Shown here one piece after another: positions 6,838 through 17,829 of a stretch of DNA of 64,000 nt (positions are counted from its first letter, which is position 1; every line of letters begins with the position of its first letter). Position numbers and translations under genes: made by a program. The notes under the pieces were generated by a model, which did not search any database, had not been told where the DNA came from, and saw nothing but the letters and a program-made list of their open reading frames with translations. Origin of the DNA: JAKVBH01 sp049800955 (GTDB lineage Bacteria; Pseudomonadota; Alphaproteobacteria; Rhodobacterales; Rhodobacteraceae); NCBI RefSeq assembly GCF_049800955.1, contig NZ_JBNAGA010000002.1, positions 992,001-1,056,000 on the forward strand, written 5' to 3'.

Positions 6838-9456
6838 ATGGACTTGTCGAAGTTCACGGAGCGGTCGCGCGGGTTTGTTCAGGCGGCGCAGACGATTGCT
6901 ATGAGAGAAAGCCATCAGAGGATGGCTCCTGAACACATTCTGAAAGCACTTCTGGATGACGAAGAGGGACTTGCCTCCAACCTCATCCGCAGCGCGGGCG
7001 GAACCCCGGACCGCGTAGCGCAAGCCAATGACATCGCTTTGGGAAAGTTGCCCAAGGTGTCTGGGGATGGCGCGCAGGTCTATCTCGATAACACAACCGC
7101 AAAAGTCTTGAGCGAGGCCGAAGCCATTGCCAAGAAGGCAGGCGACAGTTTTGTGCCTGTCGAGCGCATCCTGATGGCTCTGGCCCTTGTGAAGTCAGAG
7201 GCGAAAAAGGCCCTCGATGCGGGAGCTGTCACAGCGCAGGCGTTGAATTCCGCCATCAATGACATTCGCAAAGGCCGAACCGCTGACAGTGCCAGCGCTG
7301 AAGAAGGCTATGACGCGCTCAAGAAATACGCGTTGGACCTGACGGAGCGCGCGCGCGAAGGCAAGATCGATCCGATTATCGGACGAGATGATGAAATTCG
7401 CCGTGCCATGCAGGTTCTGAGTCGCCGGACCAAGAACAATCCCGTGCTCATCGGTGAGCCGGGTGTTGGTAAAACCGCAATTGCGGAGGGGCTGGCGCTT
7501 CGCATTGTAAATGGCGATGTGCCGGAAAGCCTGCGCAACAAGCAGCTCCTGTCGCTTGATATGGGCGCGCTGATTGCTGGTGCGAAATATCGTGGTGAGT
7601 TTGAGGAGCGCCTGAAAGCGGTTCTCTCCGAAGTCACGGCGGCTGCGGGCGAGATTGTGCTCTTTATCGATGAGATGCACACGCTGGTGGGCGCGGGCAA
7701 GGCAGATGGCGCGATGGACGCGTCGAACCTGCTGAAACCCGCGTTGGCACGTGGCGAGCTGCACTGCGTCGGCGCAACCACGCTTGATGAATACCGCAAA
7801 CATGTGGAGAAAGACGCCGCACTCGCGCGGCGGTTCCAGCCGGTGTTGGTCGAGGAGCCGACGGTCGAAGACACGATCTCGATCCTGCGGGGCATCAAGG
7901 AGAAATATGAGCTGCACCATGGCGTGCGTATCTCCGACAGTGCTCTGGTCTCTGCCGCGACGCTCTCGCATCGCTACATCACGGACCGGTTCCTGCCCGA
8001 CAAGGCGATTGACCTCATGGACGAAGCCGCATCAAGGCTGCGCATGGAGGTGGACAGTAAGCCTGAAGAGCTTGATGCCCTTGATCGCGAGATCCTGCAA
8101 AAGCAGATCGAGGTCGAGGCACTCAGGCTCGAGGACGATCAGGCCTCCAAGGACCGCCTTGAGAAACTCGAAGCAGAGCTTGCCGATCTTCAGGAACGCT
8201 CCTCGGAGATGACGGCGCAATGGCAATCCGAGCGCGACAAGTTGGGCGCGGCACGCGATCTCAAGGAGCAGCTTGACCGGGCCCGCGCGGAGCTGGAAAT
8301 TGCCAAACGCGAGGGTAATCTCGCCAAGGCAGGTGAGCTGTCTTACGGCGTTATCCCGCAGCTTGAAAAGCAACTGGGCGAAGCGGAAGAGCGCGAGGAC
8401 AGCGACGTCATGGTCGAGGAGGCTGTACGGCCGGAGCAGATCGCAAGCGTTGTTGAGCGTTGGACGGGGATCCCCATGTCCAAGATGCTTGAAGGCGAAC
8501 GCGAGAAGCTTTTGCGCATGGAGGAGGAACTGCATCGTCGTGTCATCGGGCAAAACGCAGCCGTGACGGCGGTGGCCAATGCCGTGCGCCGCGCGCGCGC
8601 TGGCCTCAATGATGAGAACCGCCCGCTGGGCTCGTTCCTGTTTCTGGGGCCAACCGGCGTCGGGAAAACGGAGCTGACGAAAGCCGTGGCAGACTTCTTG
8701 TTTGATGACGATCAGGCGATGGTCCGCATCGATATGTCGGAATTCATGGAGAAACACTCCGTCGCGCGCCTGATTGGGGCACCTCCGGGCTATGTTGGCT
8801 ATGATGAAGGCGGTGTCTTGACGGAAGCCGTGCGGCGTCGGCCGTATCAGGTCGTCCTGTTCGACGAGGTCGAAAAGGCGCATCCCGATGTCTTTAACGT
8901 GCTGTTGCAAGTGCTTGATGACGGTGTGTTGACAGACGGGCAGGGCCGGACGGTCGATTTCAAGCAGACGCTGATCGTATTGACGTCGAACCTCGGGGCG
9001 CAGGCGCTGAGCCAGCTGCCTGACGGGTCTGATGCGTCAGCGGCCAAGCGCGACGTCATGGATGCGGTCCGCGCGCATTTCCGGCCGGAATTCCTCAACC
9101 GCTTGGATGAAACGATCATCTTTGACAGGCTTGGGCGTGCGGATATGGACGGCATCGTCGATATCCAGATGGCGCGCCTGCTCAAACGGCTTATGGCGCG
9201 CAAGATCACGCTGGAGCTCGACGATGGCGCGCGTACATGGCTTGCCGATGAAGGGTATGACCCTGTTTTTGGCGCGCGGCCGCTCAAGCGTGTCATCCAG
9301 CGCGCCTTGCAGGACCCGCTTGCCGGGATGCTGCTCGCAGGTGACGTGACGGATGGTGACACGGTTGTTGTCACGGCTGGCGCGGATGGCCTGATCATCG
9401 GGGACCATGTGGCGGCATCCAATCGCCCCAAACCCGAAGACGCTGTCATTCATTGA
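6838..9456 (+). CDS. clpB: ATP-dependent disaggregase ClpB
   Basis: An 872-residue Hsp100 disaggregase that works with DnaK to rescue aggregated proteins in the cytosol. The order is an N-terminal Clp-N domain (about 1-145), AAA1 with Walker A GEPGVGKT (206-213, K212), Walker B FIDEMH, the coiled-coil M domain (about 410-530), and AAA2 with Walker A GPTGVGKT (604-611, K610) and Walker B LFDEVE. The long M domain separates ClpB from ClpA and ClpC. The start is ATG 6838 after AGGAGAG; an upstream in-frame ATG at 6784 has no such site. A heat-shock promoter precedes it and a strong terminator follows. Confidence 0.98.
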   Translation: MDLSKFTERSRGFVQAAQTIAMRESHQRMAPEHILKALLDDEEGLASNLIRSAGGTPDRVAQANDIALGKLPKVSGDGAQVYLDNTTAKVLSEAEAIAKKAGDSFVPVERILMALALVKSEAKKALDAGAVTAQALNSAINDIRKGRTADSASAEEGYDALKKYALDLTERAREGKIDPIIGRDDEIRRAMQVLSRRTKNNPVLIGEPGVGKTAIAEGLALRIVNGDVPESLRNKQLLSLDMGALIAGAKYRGEFEERLKAVLSEVTAAAGEIVLFIDEMHTLVGAGKADGAMDASNLLKPALARGELHCVGATTLDEYRKHVEKDAALARRFQPVLVEEPTVEDTISILRGIKEKYELHHGVRISDSALVSAATLSHRYITDRFLPDKAIDLMDEAASRLRMEVDSKPEELDALDREILQKQIEVEALRLEDDQASKDRLEKLEAELADLQERSSEMTAQWQSERDKLGAARDLKEQLDRARAELEIAKREGNLAKAGELSYGVIPQLEKQLGEAEEREDSDVMVEEAVRPEQIASVVERWTGIPMSKMLEGEREKLLRMEEELHRRVIGQNAAVTAVANAVRRARAGLNDENRPLGSFLFLGPTGVGKTELTKAVADFLFDDDQAMVRIDMSEFMEKHSVARLIGAPPGYVGYDEGGVLTEAVRRRPYQVVLFDEVEKAHPDVFNVLLQVLDDGVLTDGQGRTVDFKQTLIVLTSNLGAQALSQLPDGSDASAAKRDVMDAVRAHFRPEFLNRLDETIIFDRLGRADMDGIVDIQMARLLKRLMARKITLELDDGARTWLADEGYDPVFGARPLKRVIQRALQDPLAGMLLAGDVTDGDTVVVTAGADGLIIGDHVAASNRPKPEDAVIH

Positions 9457-9478
9457 CGCGCGCGGCGATATGAGATGG

Positions 9479-9510
9479 AAAGGCCGGGAAACAACACCCG
9501 GCCTTTTCTT
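9479..9510 (+). terminator. clpB terminator
   Basis: Stem AAAGGCCGGG / CCCGGCCTTT with a loop of about 8 nt, then TTCTT. It ends exactly where the next ORF's preferred ATG (9511) begins. Confidence 0.9.
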
Positions 9511-10164
9511 ATGCACCTTCCCCCTGACCTTGTAATTTTCGACTGTGATGGCGTTCTGGTGGACAGTGAGCCAATCACGAACCGGGTCGTGCAGGCCAAT
9601 CTTGCGGGGTATGGGCTGCAACTGACGCAGGAAGAGACCGTGGCGCAATTCGTTGGCGGCACGATGAAGGGTGTGATGGAGCGGGCCATCGCTCTGGGCG
9701 CGGATCTTCCCGATACATGGCTTGATGAGATCTATAGCGCGATGTTTGCGGCGCTGGCGACGGACGTCGACGTGATCCCCGGCGTCCCCGAGATGCTGGA
9801 TCGCCTCGATGGGGCGGGCATTCTCGTCGCGGTTGGCTCGAACGGGCCCCACGCAAAGATGGATATCACGCTGGAGCGCACAGGCCTGCTGCCGCGCTTT
9901 GCAGGCAAGATCGTCTCGCATCAGGACGTGCCGCAGGCAAAGCCTGCGCCCGATGTCTATCTTGAAGCTGCGCGTCGCAGTGGCGTCGTGCCCGCGCGCG
10001 CTGTTGTGGTTGAGGACAGTGTGTCCGGGGCGAAAGCGGGCAAGGCTGCCGGTATGTTCACGCTGGGCTATGCGGCTGACACAGATCCCGCGAAACTGGC
10101 GCCGATCTGCGATGTTGTTTTTCAAGACATGTCCGCGCTGCCCGGGCTCCTTGGGCTGAAATAG
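9511..10164 (+). CDS. HAD-superfamily hydrolase (phosphoglycolate/beta-PGM type)
   Basis: A 217-residue HAD phosphatase. Motif I is IFDCDGVLVDSEP with nucleophile D11 and acid/base D13, motif II is VGSNG, motif III is AKPAPDVY with the conserved Lys, and motif IV is VVEDSVSG. The inserted helical cap is type C1, as in phosphoglycolate phosphatases and beta-phosphoglucomutases, so the substrate is probably a small sugar or carboxylic acid phosphate. Start choice is uncertain. ATG 9511 directly abuts the clpB terminator T run and lacks a ribosome site; the in-frame ATG at 9475 would read through the hairpin. Either translation is leaderless or the upstream ATG is used. Confidence 0.88.
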   Translation: MHLPPDLVIFDCDGVLVDSEPITNRVVQANLAGYGLQLTQEETVAQFVGGTMKGVMERAIALGADLPDTWLDEIYSAMFAALATDVDVIPGVPEMLDRLDGAGILVAVGSNGPHAKMDITLERTGLLPRFAGKIVSHQDVPQAKPAPDVYLEAARRSGVVPARAVVVEDSVSGAKAGKAAGMFTLGYAADTDPAKLAPICDVVFQDMSALPGLLGLK

Positions 10165-10165
10165 A

Positions 10166-10192
10166 AAGAGGCGCCGCGCGAAGCGACGCCCC
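10166..10192 (-). terminator. Terminator after the fasciclin gene
   Basis: GGCGTCGC / GCGGCGCC stem with one mismatch, followed on the minus strand by TCTTTCTATTTC. It sits between the convergent HAD and fasciclin genes. Confidence 0.6.
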
Positions 10193-10216
10193 TCGTCTGG
10201 TCCCTGTAGAAGGAGA

Positions 10217-10699
10217 TCAGCTGTCGGCAGGCAGGATAACCTTGTCGATCACGTGGATCACGCCGTTGGATGTCTCGATATCCGCGCTCACCACTGTCGC
10301 GTCATTGACTATGACACCGTTGTCGAGATCGATCATGATCTCACCGCCTTGCACGGTTGCAGCAGACATGTCGTCGGACAGGTCCGTGGACATCACTTTA
10401 CCCGGCACAACGTGGTAGGTGAGAATGGCGACCAGCTGGTCTTTGTTCTCGGGCTTGAGCAATGTCTCGACTGTGCCTGCGGGCAGAGCGGCGAAAGCCT
10501 CATCCGTGGGTGCGAAAACTGTGAAAGGGCCATCGCCCTTCAGTGTGTCAACCAGACCGGCGGCTGTTGCAGCGGCCAGAAGCGTCTCGAACGAGCCAGC
10601 TTCGACGGCTGTATCGACGATGTCTTTCTTAGCCATGGCGAAAGCTGATGTAGCCAGAGCTGCGGTTGCAGTCATTGCGAAAAGTGTCTTGCGAAACAT
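10217..10699 (-). CDS. Secreted fasciclin (FAS1) domain protein
   Basis: 160 residues: a Sec signal peptide (MFRKTLFAMTATAALATSAFA) and one FAS1 domain with the H1 motif TVFAPTDEAFAAL and the YHV and IHVIDKVI segments. FAS1 domains mediate adhesion or protein and lipid binding outside the cell. The start is set at ATG 10699, just before the signal peptide, preceded by AGGAGTG; a longer frame starts at 10756 without support. It shares the block GTVETLLKPENKDQL with the fasciclin gene at 37794-38300, so the two are paralogues. Confidence 0.92.
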   Translation of the reverse strand: MFRKTLFAMTATAALATSAFAMAKKDIVDTAVEAGSFETLLAAATAAGLVDTLKGDGPFTVFAPTDEAFAALPAGTVETLLKPENKDQLVAILTYHVVPGKVMSTDLSDDMSAATVQGGEIMIDLDNGVIVNDATVVSADIETSNGVIHVIDKVILPADS

Positions 10700-10943
10700 G
10701 TGGTCCACTCCTGATGTTTGCGTTCTGCCGTCATCGGCAATGTGGATGAAACGCATGGGAGCGCTGATTGGATCAGCGGGGATTTTCGCGCATGCGGCTT
10801 GACGAAATCACGGGCGCACTAAGCGAGGCGATTTTGCGATTTCCACTGACAATTCTGTGAAACGTCGTGAGATTTCAACGTGCCGCTTGCTCCTGATCCC
10901 GGCTCAGCGCAGGCTGAAAAGAAGTGATTGAAGGAGACGCGGG

Positions 10944-12437
10944 ATGGGATTTGCAATGCAGGTGATGAACGCGGCGGCCGTGACGTTTGCCTTTTTGGCA
11001 GGGCTGTTGGTCTTGGTGCTGGCTGTTGTTTTTGTCATCGACAAGACCCAGCGCCGCGATGCGATCCGGCGAAATTATCCGGTGATCGGGCGGTTTCGCG
11101 CACTCTTCTCAGAGCTGGGCGAGTTTTTCCGGCAATATTTCTTCGCCATGGACCGGGAGGAATTGCCATTTAACCGCGCGCAGCGTGATTGGGTGTCTCA
11201 CGCGGCCGAGGGCAAGGGCAACACGATTGCCTTTGGGTCGACCCGAAACACAAACGTGCCCGGCACACCGATCTTTGTGAATGCAGCCTTCCCGCCTCTC
11301 GATTCCCAATTTGCCAAAACACAACCACTCCAAATCGGGCCAACGGCGCGGATGCCTTATTCGGCGCCGTCTTTGTTCAACATCTCTGGCATGTCTTATG
11401 GCGCAATTTCCAAACCAGCCGTGCAGGCCCTGTCGCGCGGCGCGGCGCAGGCTGGCATTTGGCTCAACACGGGCGAGGGTGGTGTCAGCCCGTTCCATCT
11501 TGAAGGTGGGTGTGATGTCGTGTTCCAGATCGGGACGGCCAAGTTTGGCGTGCGCGACGCGGAGGGCCGGTTGTCCGATGACAAATTGCGCGAAGTTGCA
11601 GCCCATGCCTCGGTCAGGATGTTTGAGGTCAAGCTGAGCCAGGGGGCGAAACCGGGCAAGGGCGGCATTCTACCTGGCGAAAAAGTGACGCCGGAGATCG
11701 CGGCCATCCGGGGCCTGAATGTCGGTCAAGACGGGATTTCGCCCAATCGCCATGCGGAAATCGATGACTGGAACGATCTGCTGACCTTTCTGGATCATAT
11801 CCGTCACGTCACGGGCAAGCCGGTTGGCATAAAGCTGGTTGTTGGCGGGCCAGAGGGGATTGCCGGGCTGTTCGAGACCATTCAAAGGCGCGGCGCGGAT
11901 CTGGCGCCGGACTTCATAACGATCGATGGTGGTGAGGGCGGGACGGGTGCTGCCCCCATGCCGCTCATGGACCTGGTGGGCATGTCCATTCGGGAAAGCT
12001 TGCCGATGGTGGCGGATATGCGCAACGCAGCGGGGCTCAAGGATCGGGTTCGCCTGATCGCATCCGGTAAGCTGGCCCACCCCGGCGATTTGGCCTGGGC
12101 GCTTGCGGCAGGCGCGGATTTCATCACATCGGCGCGCGGCTTCATGTTTTCGCTCGGCTGTATCCAGGCCCTGAAGTGCAACAAGAACACCTGTCCGACG
12201 GGCATCACCACACATGACCCGCGCTTCCAGAAAGGTCTGGTCGTCGAAGACAAGGAGTTGCGCGTCGCGCGTTATGCGAAGCAGATCATCAAAGAGGTGG
12301 AAGTCATCGCGCATTCGGTCGGCGTCGCGGAGCCACGGCAATTGCGTCGCCAACATGTGCGGATCATGCAGGACAACGGTCAGAGCCTGCCGATGAATGA
12401 TGTCGTCAAACGTTACAATGCAGCCACGGGAAGTTGA
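10944..12437 (+). CDS. Membrane-anchored FMN-binding glutamate synthase-family protein
   Basis: 497 residues. A single N-terminal membrane segment (about 5-30) is followed by the glutamate synthase central/FMN barrel (Glu_synthase domain). ITIDGGEGGTGAAPMP marks the FMN phosphate region, and a Cys segment near 408-416 (LKCNKNTCPTG) corresponds to the 3Fe-4S cluster ligands of GltB. There is no glutaminase domain, so it cannot hydrolyse glutamine itself. Such stand-alone GltB-like proteins are common, with unproven reactions. The start has GGAG at about 10 nt. It lies upstream of msrPQ on the same strand but separated by about 100 bp with its own promoter-like AT-rich stretch. Confidence 0.85.
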   Translation: MGFAMQVMNAAAVTFAFLAGLLVLVLAVVFVIDKTQRRDAIRRNYPVIGRFRALFSELGEFFRQYFFAMDREELPFNRAQRDWVSHAAEGKGNTIAFGSTRNTNVPGTPIFVNAAFPPLDSQFAKTQPLQIGPTARMPYSAPSLFNISGMSYGAISKPAVQALSRGAAQAGIWLNTGEGGVSPFHLEGGCDVVFQIGTAKFGVRDAEGRLSDDKLREVAAHASVRMFEVKLSQGAKPGKGGILPGEKVTPEIAAIRGLNVGQDGISPNRHAEIDDWNDLLTFLDHIRHVTGKPVGIKLVVGGPEGIAGLFETIQRRGADLAPDFITIDGGEGGTGAAPMPLMDLVGMSIRESLPMVADMRNAAGLKDRVRLIASGKLAHPGDLAWALAAGADFITSARGFMFSLGCIQALKCNKNTCPTGITTHDPRFQKGLVVEDKELRVARYAKQIIKEVEVIAHSVGVAEPRQLRRQHVRIMQDNGQSLPMNDVVKRYNAATGS

Positions 12438-12543
12438 GAAAACGTCGATAGAAGCGCAGGTCTTGAGTGCCTACATCTAACTCAAGCCGGGGATGTGCGC
12501 AGGCCACCCTATATATACTGTATATCGAAGCTCGGAGATCACG

Positions 12544-13476
12544 ATGGCACACCGCTGGAAAAACACTCTCACTGATCGGGACGTGACGCCCGAAGCTGCC
12601 TTTCTCAATCGCCGTCAGATCATTGGCGGGCTCGCGGGTGCAGGGCTATTGGGGGGCGCGGCCAGTGTGGGCCTCATGGGCTCGGCGGCCCCGGTCTCCG
12701 CCCAGGAGAACACGATGGAGCCCAATTCCTGGGAAGATATCACGACCTACAACAACTTTTACGAGTTCGGCACCGGCAAGGAAGATCCAGCGCGGTATGC
12801 CCATGAAATGACGACGTCGCCGTGGAGTGTTGAGATCGATGGGCTTGTGGATCGTCCGGGCGCTTATCAAATCGAAGACATCATGGCGAAGATGATTGTG
12901 GAAGAACGGCTCTACCGGTTCCGCTGTGTGGAGGCCTGGTCCATGGTGATCCCCTGGAACGGGTTTGAGCTGAAGGACCTTCTTGAATTGGCTGGTGTGC
13001 AATCAGGCGCGAAATATGTGGCCTTCGAGACGCTCTACCGTCCGGAAGAGATGCGTGGCCAGCGCCGTGCGACGCTGCCGTGGCCCTATGTCGAGGGGTT
13101 GCGCCTTGATGAAGCGATGCATCCTCTCACGATCATGGCCACTGGTATCTATGGCAAGGATATCCCGAACCAGAATGGTGCGCCCATGCGTCTCGTGGTT
13201 CCCTGGAAGTATGGGTTCAAGTCGATCAAGTCCGTCGTGCGCATCACATTGACGGACACACAGCCGCCCACGACGTGGAACACGGCGATTGGCCGGGAGT
13301 ACGGCTTTTATTCCAACGTGAACCCGAATGTGGATCATCCGCGCTGGTCGCAAGCGACTGAGCGCCGCGTGGGCGGTGGGCTGTTTGCCAAACGCATCCC
13401 GACGTTGATGTTCAACGGGTACGAAGAAGAGGTCGCGTCCCTGTATGCGGGCATGGACCTGACCAAGTTCTACTAA
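12544..13476 (+). CDS. msrP: Protein-methionine-sulfoxide reductase catalytic subunit MsrP
   Basis: 310 residues; repairs oxidised Met residues in periplasmic proteins. The twin-arginine signal NRRQIIGG (about residues 22-29) exports the molybdopterin protein folded. C128 in YRFRCVEAWSM is the expected Mo ligand. Length and motif order match YedY/MsrP. The start is ATG 12544 after GGAGATC; an in-frame upstream ATG (12493) would place the TAT motif too far in. The stop overlaps the msrQ start by one base (TAATG), so the pair forms an operon that takes electrons from the respiratory chain via MsrQ. Confidence 0.96.
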   Translation: MAHRWKNTLTDRDVTPEAAFLNRRQIIGGLAGAGLLGGAASVGLMGSAAPVSAQENTMEPNSWEDITTYNNFYEFGTGKEDPARYAHEMTTSPWSVEIDGLVDRPGAYQIEDIMAKMIVEERLYRFRCVEAWSMVIPWNGFELKDLLELAGVQSGAKYVAFETLYRPEEMRGQRRATLPWPYVEGLRLDEAMHPLTIMATGIYGKDIPNQNGAPMRLVVPWKYGFKSIKSVVRITLTDTQPPTTWNTAIGREYGFYSNVNPNVDHPRWSQATERRVGGGLFAKRIPTLMFNGYEEEVASLYAGMDLTKFY

Positions 13477-14078
13477 TGTTGGTGGAGCGCATAAACGGTG
13501 TCGCGCGCAAGGTGCCCAACTGGGCTCTATATCTTGTCGCGCTCGCGCCCATGCCGTGGTTCTTCTATTTGGCTGCGACAGGTCAGATGGGTGCGGAGCC
13601 CATCAATGCATTGGAGCGCCAGTACGGTGAGATTGCGCTGCAACTGCTGATCATCGGTTTGGTGGTCACGCCGCTGCGACGGTTTGCGGGCATCAACCTC
13701 CTGAAGTTCCGCCGTGCCATTGGCCTCGTCGCCTTTGCCTATGTGGCGGCGCATCTCGCGGTCTGGCTCTTTCTGGATGTTCAGCTGATTGGCCAGATAT
13801 GGGCGGATATTCTGAAGCGTCCTTACATTACGGTTGGCATGGCGGCATTCGTTCTCATGATCCCATTGGCGCTGACCTCCAACAATCTCTCTGTGCGCAA
13901 GCTTGGACCGACTTGGCGGAAACTCCACAGGCTCACATATGCGGCGGCACTGCTCGGCGCTGTGCACTTCGTGATGCTGGCGAAAGGCTTTCAGCTGGAG
14001 CCATTGATCTATGCCGGCTTGGTTGTGGGTCTGCTGGCGCTTCGACAAGTTCCAAAACAAAAGCGGGCGGTGGCCTGA
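13476..14078 (+). CDS. msrQ: Heme-binding membrane subunit MsrQ
   Basis: 200 residues with about six membrane helices, the ferric-reductase-like heme b protein that passes quinol electrons to MsrP. Candidate heme-ligand histidines are in FAYVAAHLAVW and KLHRLTYAA plus AVHFVMLA. It overlaps msrP by one base, so translation is coupled. Length is normal for the family. A GC-rich hairpin follows at 14089-14106. Confidence 0.95.
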   Translation: MLVERINGVARKVPNWALYLVALAPMPWFFYLAATGQMGAEPINALERQYGEIALQLLIIGLVVTPLRRFAGINLLKFRRAIGLVAFAYVAAHLAVWLFLDVQLIGQIWADILKRPYITVGMAAFVLMIPLALTSNNLSVRKLGPTWRKLHRLTYAAALLGAVHFVMLAKGFQLEPLIYAGLVVGLLALRQVPKQKRAVA

Positions 14079-14088
14079 TCAAAGGCCC

Positions 14089-14106
14089 CGCGCATGACGA
14101 TGCGCG
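14089..14106 (+). terminator. Possible msrPQ terminator
   Basis: A perfect CGCGCAT-GACG-ATGCGCG stem-loop begins 11 bp after the msrQ stop and is followed by TCTCATCTTATA, a weak T-rich tail. Confidence 0.5.
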
Positions 14107-15089
14107 TCTCATCTTATAGATGAGGCGCTGGTGCGACGCGCTGTCGGATGACAGACATAAGCGTCAGCGCTGTGGCGATCGACGCCAAACACCTACGAAC
14201 TCTCGACGGTAGACTGGGACCAAAGCTTTCAAGATGGCTGAGCCTGACGACAGGCAATGCAACCTGTTCTCTGCTGACGAAGCGGGTTCGTCGAGTGATC
14301 TCTTCAGAAGCAGAGATACGAGGCTGCAAGAAGCGTTGTTTGCGGCGAAAGGGGAGACTCACCGGAGAAGTGCGAGTCGACTCGAGGAGATTCTGCGGCG
14401 AGTCGTGGGTGATTTGCGCCTGAATCTGGATAGTCTTGGGGGTAAACCTGTGGGTAACTCAAGATATGGTGCCAGCGCTCCGTTGAGTCGCTTTTGCGAG
14501 GCAGCCATGATCCATGGCAAACCGGCTCGAAATCAAAAAGGCGCAAAAATATTTGGGCGTAAGTCATTGTTTTAAAACGATAGTGCAAGAAACTTCAAAA
14601 AAGATCGCGGTTTTGGAAAAAAAGGGGTTGCGGGTCACCGGCCTCATCCGTAAATACCCCCTCACCGGCGGCGCTGAGGCGCACAACGGAACGCCAGACG
14701 GAACGACGGAGCGACGCTCCAGAGGGAAGCGAGGCAAAAAACTTTGAGGTATCTGAGGCGGGGCGCGCCGAAAGTTAGGGCGCATCCAGTCGATTTTGTC
14801 TCTACGCTATTTGAAATCGATGGTATCTGAAGAGATATGTGGGCGGTTTGGTTCATTCGATGAACAAACAACTGCACATATATCAACTACCTAGCGAAGG
14901 CTCCGGCCCTAGCGATAATGGATAGTCAGCTTCACTGTTTGGACGGCTTTCGGTTTCTATGAAACCAGAAGCACAACAAACAGAGACGCATCCAAGTTTC
15001 AGTAAGCTTGGATGGTGAATGTCCCGATCATGCCGGTCGGGACGCTATGTGCAGAGGTTCGAACGTCAAGGATAAGCAGTAATGCTTTT
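14107..15089. other. Intergenic region and leader upstream of the rrn operon
   Basis: About 1 kb without a convincing gene. The first half holds only ORFs with no ribosome site and atypical codon use (for example 14234-14575 on plus). The second half contains the rrn promoter at 14628-14656 and about 430 nt of transcribed leader leading into the 16S gene. The leader is AT-richer than neighbouring coding DNA, as is usual for rRNA leaders. Confidence 0.7.
14628..14656 (+). promoter_or_regulatory. rRNA operon promoter
   Basis: TTGCGG (14628-14633) and TAAATA (14651-14656) are separated by exactly 17 bp and followed by a C-rich initiation region. This TTGCGG/TAAATA layout is like rrn promoters of Rhodobacter relatives. 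The AT-rich tract just upstream, with its A/T runs, could serve as an UP element. Confidence 0.75.
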
Positions 15090-16561
<1,472 letters not shown>

Positions 16562-16704
16562 GATCCTAGAATAATGGTTCGCCATTATCGTGGATCACTT
16601 AGCAAGATCGGTACCTTTGCCGATCTATATCAGACGGACCGAGCCGTCCTCATATCTCTTCAGTACAAAGATTTCAGGCCCTCATCTGTGAGGCTGGCCT
16701 GTTT

Positions 16705-16781
<77 letters not shown>

Positions 16782-16788
16782 AACTTAT

Positions 16789-16864
16789 GGGGCCTTAGCT
16801 CAGCTGGGAGAGCGCCTGATTTGCATTCAGGAGGTCAGCGGTTCGATCCCGCTAGGCTCCACCA
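16789..16864 (+). tRNA. tRNA-Ala (TGC)
   Basis: 76-nt cloverleaf with CCA encoded. Acceptor GGGGCCT / AGGCTCC, anticodon loop TTTGCAT (TGC). It follows tRNA-Ile by 7 nt in the rRNA spacer. Confidence 0.97.
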
Positions 16865-17267
16865 TAAAACGACGATTTGATCGGTAAGCAGTTGATTGCT
16901 TACCCGTCCAATCGGACGACTTTTACATCGTATAGAGAGATACAGTTACTTCGAGAGCAATCTTGAAGTAACAATCAACACTGTTTGGTGTCTGCGAGTG
17001 TGCGGAACACCTCAGTTTGGTCCCCTTCGGGGGAGGTTGTTGGTCGAGTGCTTCCTCGCTTTACCTTCAATATCCCGAGCTGAAACAAACAGAGTTGTCC
17101 AAGTCAAGTACACTAACCAGATGAAAGCTCTTCGGAGTTAGTAATCATTGTTCCTGCTGCGATACAAACAGCAGGGGCGGGATAGTATGCTTTTGGTTCA
17201 GAATAAGGGTGTTGTTGCGAACCAGCGCAATGCCGCGCAAGACGAAAGCCTTGCTTTTTCTGGATCA
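16865..17267 (+). other. Second half of the 16S-23S internal transcribed spacer
   Basis: About 400 nt without a gene. It holds a CCTGCTG / CAGCAGG hairpin near 17152-17174. At its end, the 15-nt segment 17261-17275 is perfectly complementary to 20681-20695 after the 23S gene, the expected RNase III processing stem for pre-23S rRNA. The small ORFs here look like chance. Confidence 0.75.
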
Positions 17268-17829
17268 AATCAAGCGCGAGAAGGGCGTTTGGTGGATGCC
17301 TTGGCAGTAAGAGGCGATGAAAGACGTGATACTCTGCGATAAGCCATGAGGAGCTGAGAATAAGCTTTGATCCATGGATTTCTGAATGGGGCAACCCACC
17401 TGACAGTTTCCTATTATTACTTCGGTAGCTAATAGGTCGCTGAACCAGGTATTTATAACCTGAATACATAGGGTTATAAAAGCAAACCCGGGGAACTGAA
17501 ACATCTAAGTACCCGGAGGAAAGGAAAGCAATAGCTACTCCCCTAGTAGCGGCGAGCGAACGGGGACCAGTCGAGCCTTGAGCGTGATTAGAATGGTCTG
17601 GAATGGCCAACCATAGTGGGTGACAGTCCCGTATAAGAAGCGTGATAGGACGTATCAAGTAGGGCGGAACACGTGAAATTCTGTCTGAAGATCGGAGGAC
17701 CACCTTCGAAGACTAAGTACTCCTTACTGACCGATAGCGAACCAGTACCGTGAGGGAAAGGTGAAAAGCACCCCGACGAGGGGAGTGAAACAGTACCTGA
17801 AACCGAACGCCTACAATCAGTCGGAGCTT

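Noticed and set aside
12462..12486. CTTGAGT/ACTCAAG hairpin upstream of msrP as a terminator or riboswitch
   Set aside because: Stem of only 7 bp with no T run and no recognisable conserved core.
14234..14575. 113-codon plus-strand ORF upstream of the rrn promoter
   Set aside because: No ribosome site, codon use unlike nearby genes, runs up to the rrn promoter, no recognisable motif.
17400..17460. Enlarged helix 9 of 23S as a further intervening sequence
   Set aside because: The helix is somewhat longer than in E. coli, but within what I know of alphaproteobacteria; no large insertion.
17113..17703. Minus-strand ORF of 196 codons across the spacer and 23S 5' part
   Set aside because: Runs through conserved rRNA helices; chance open frame.
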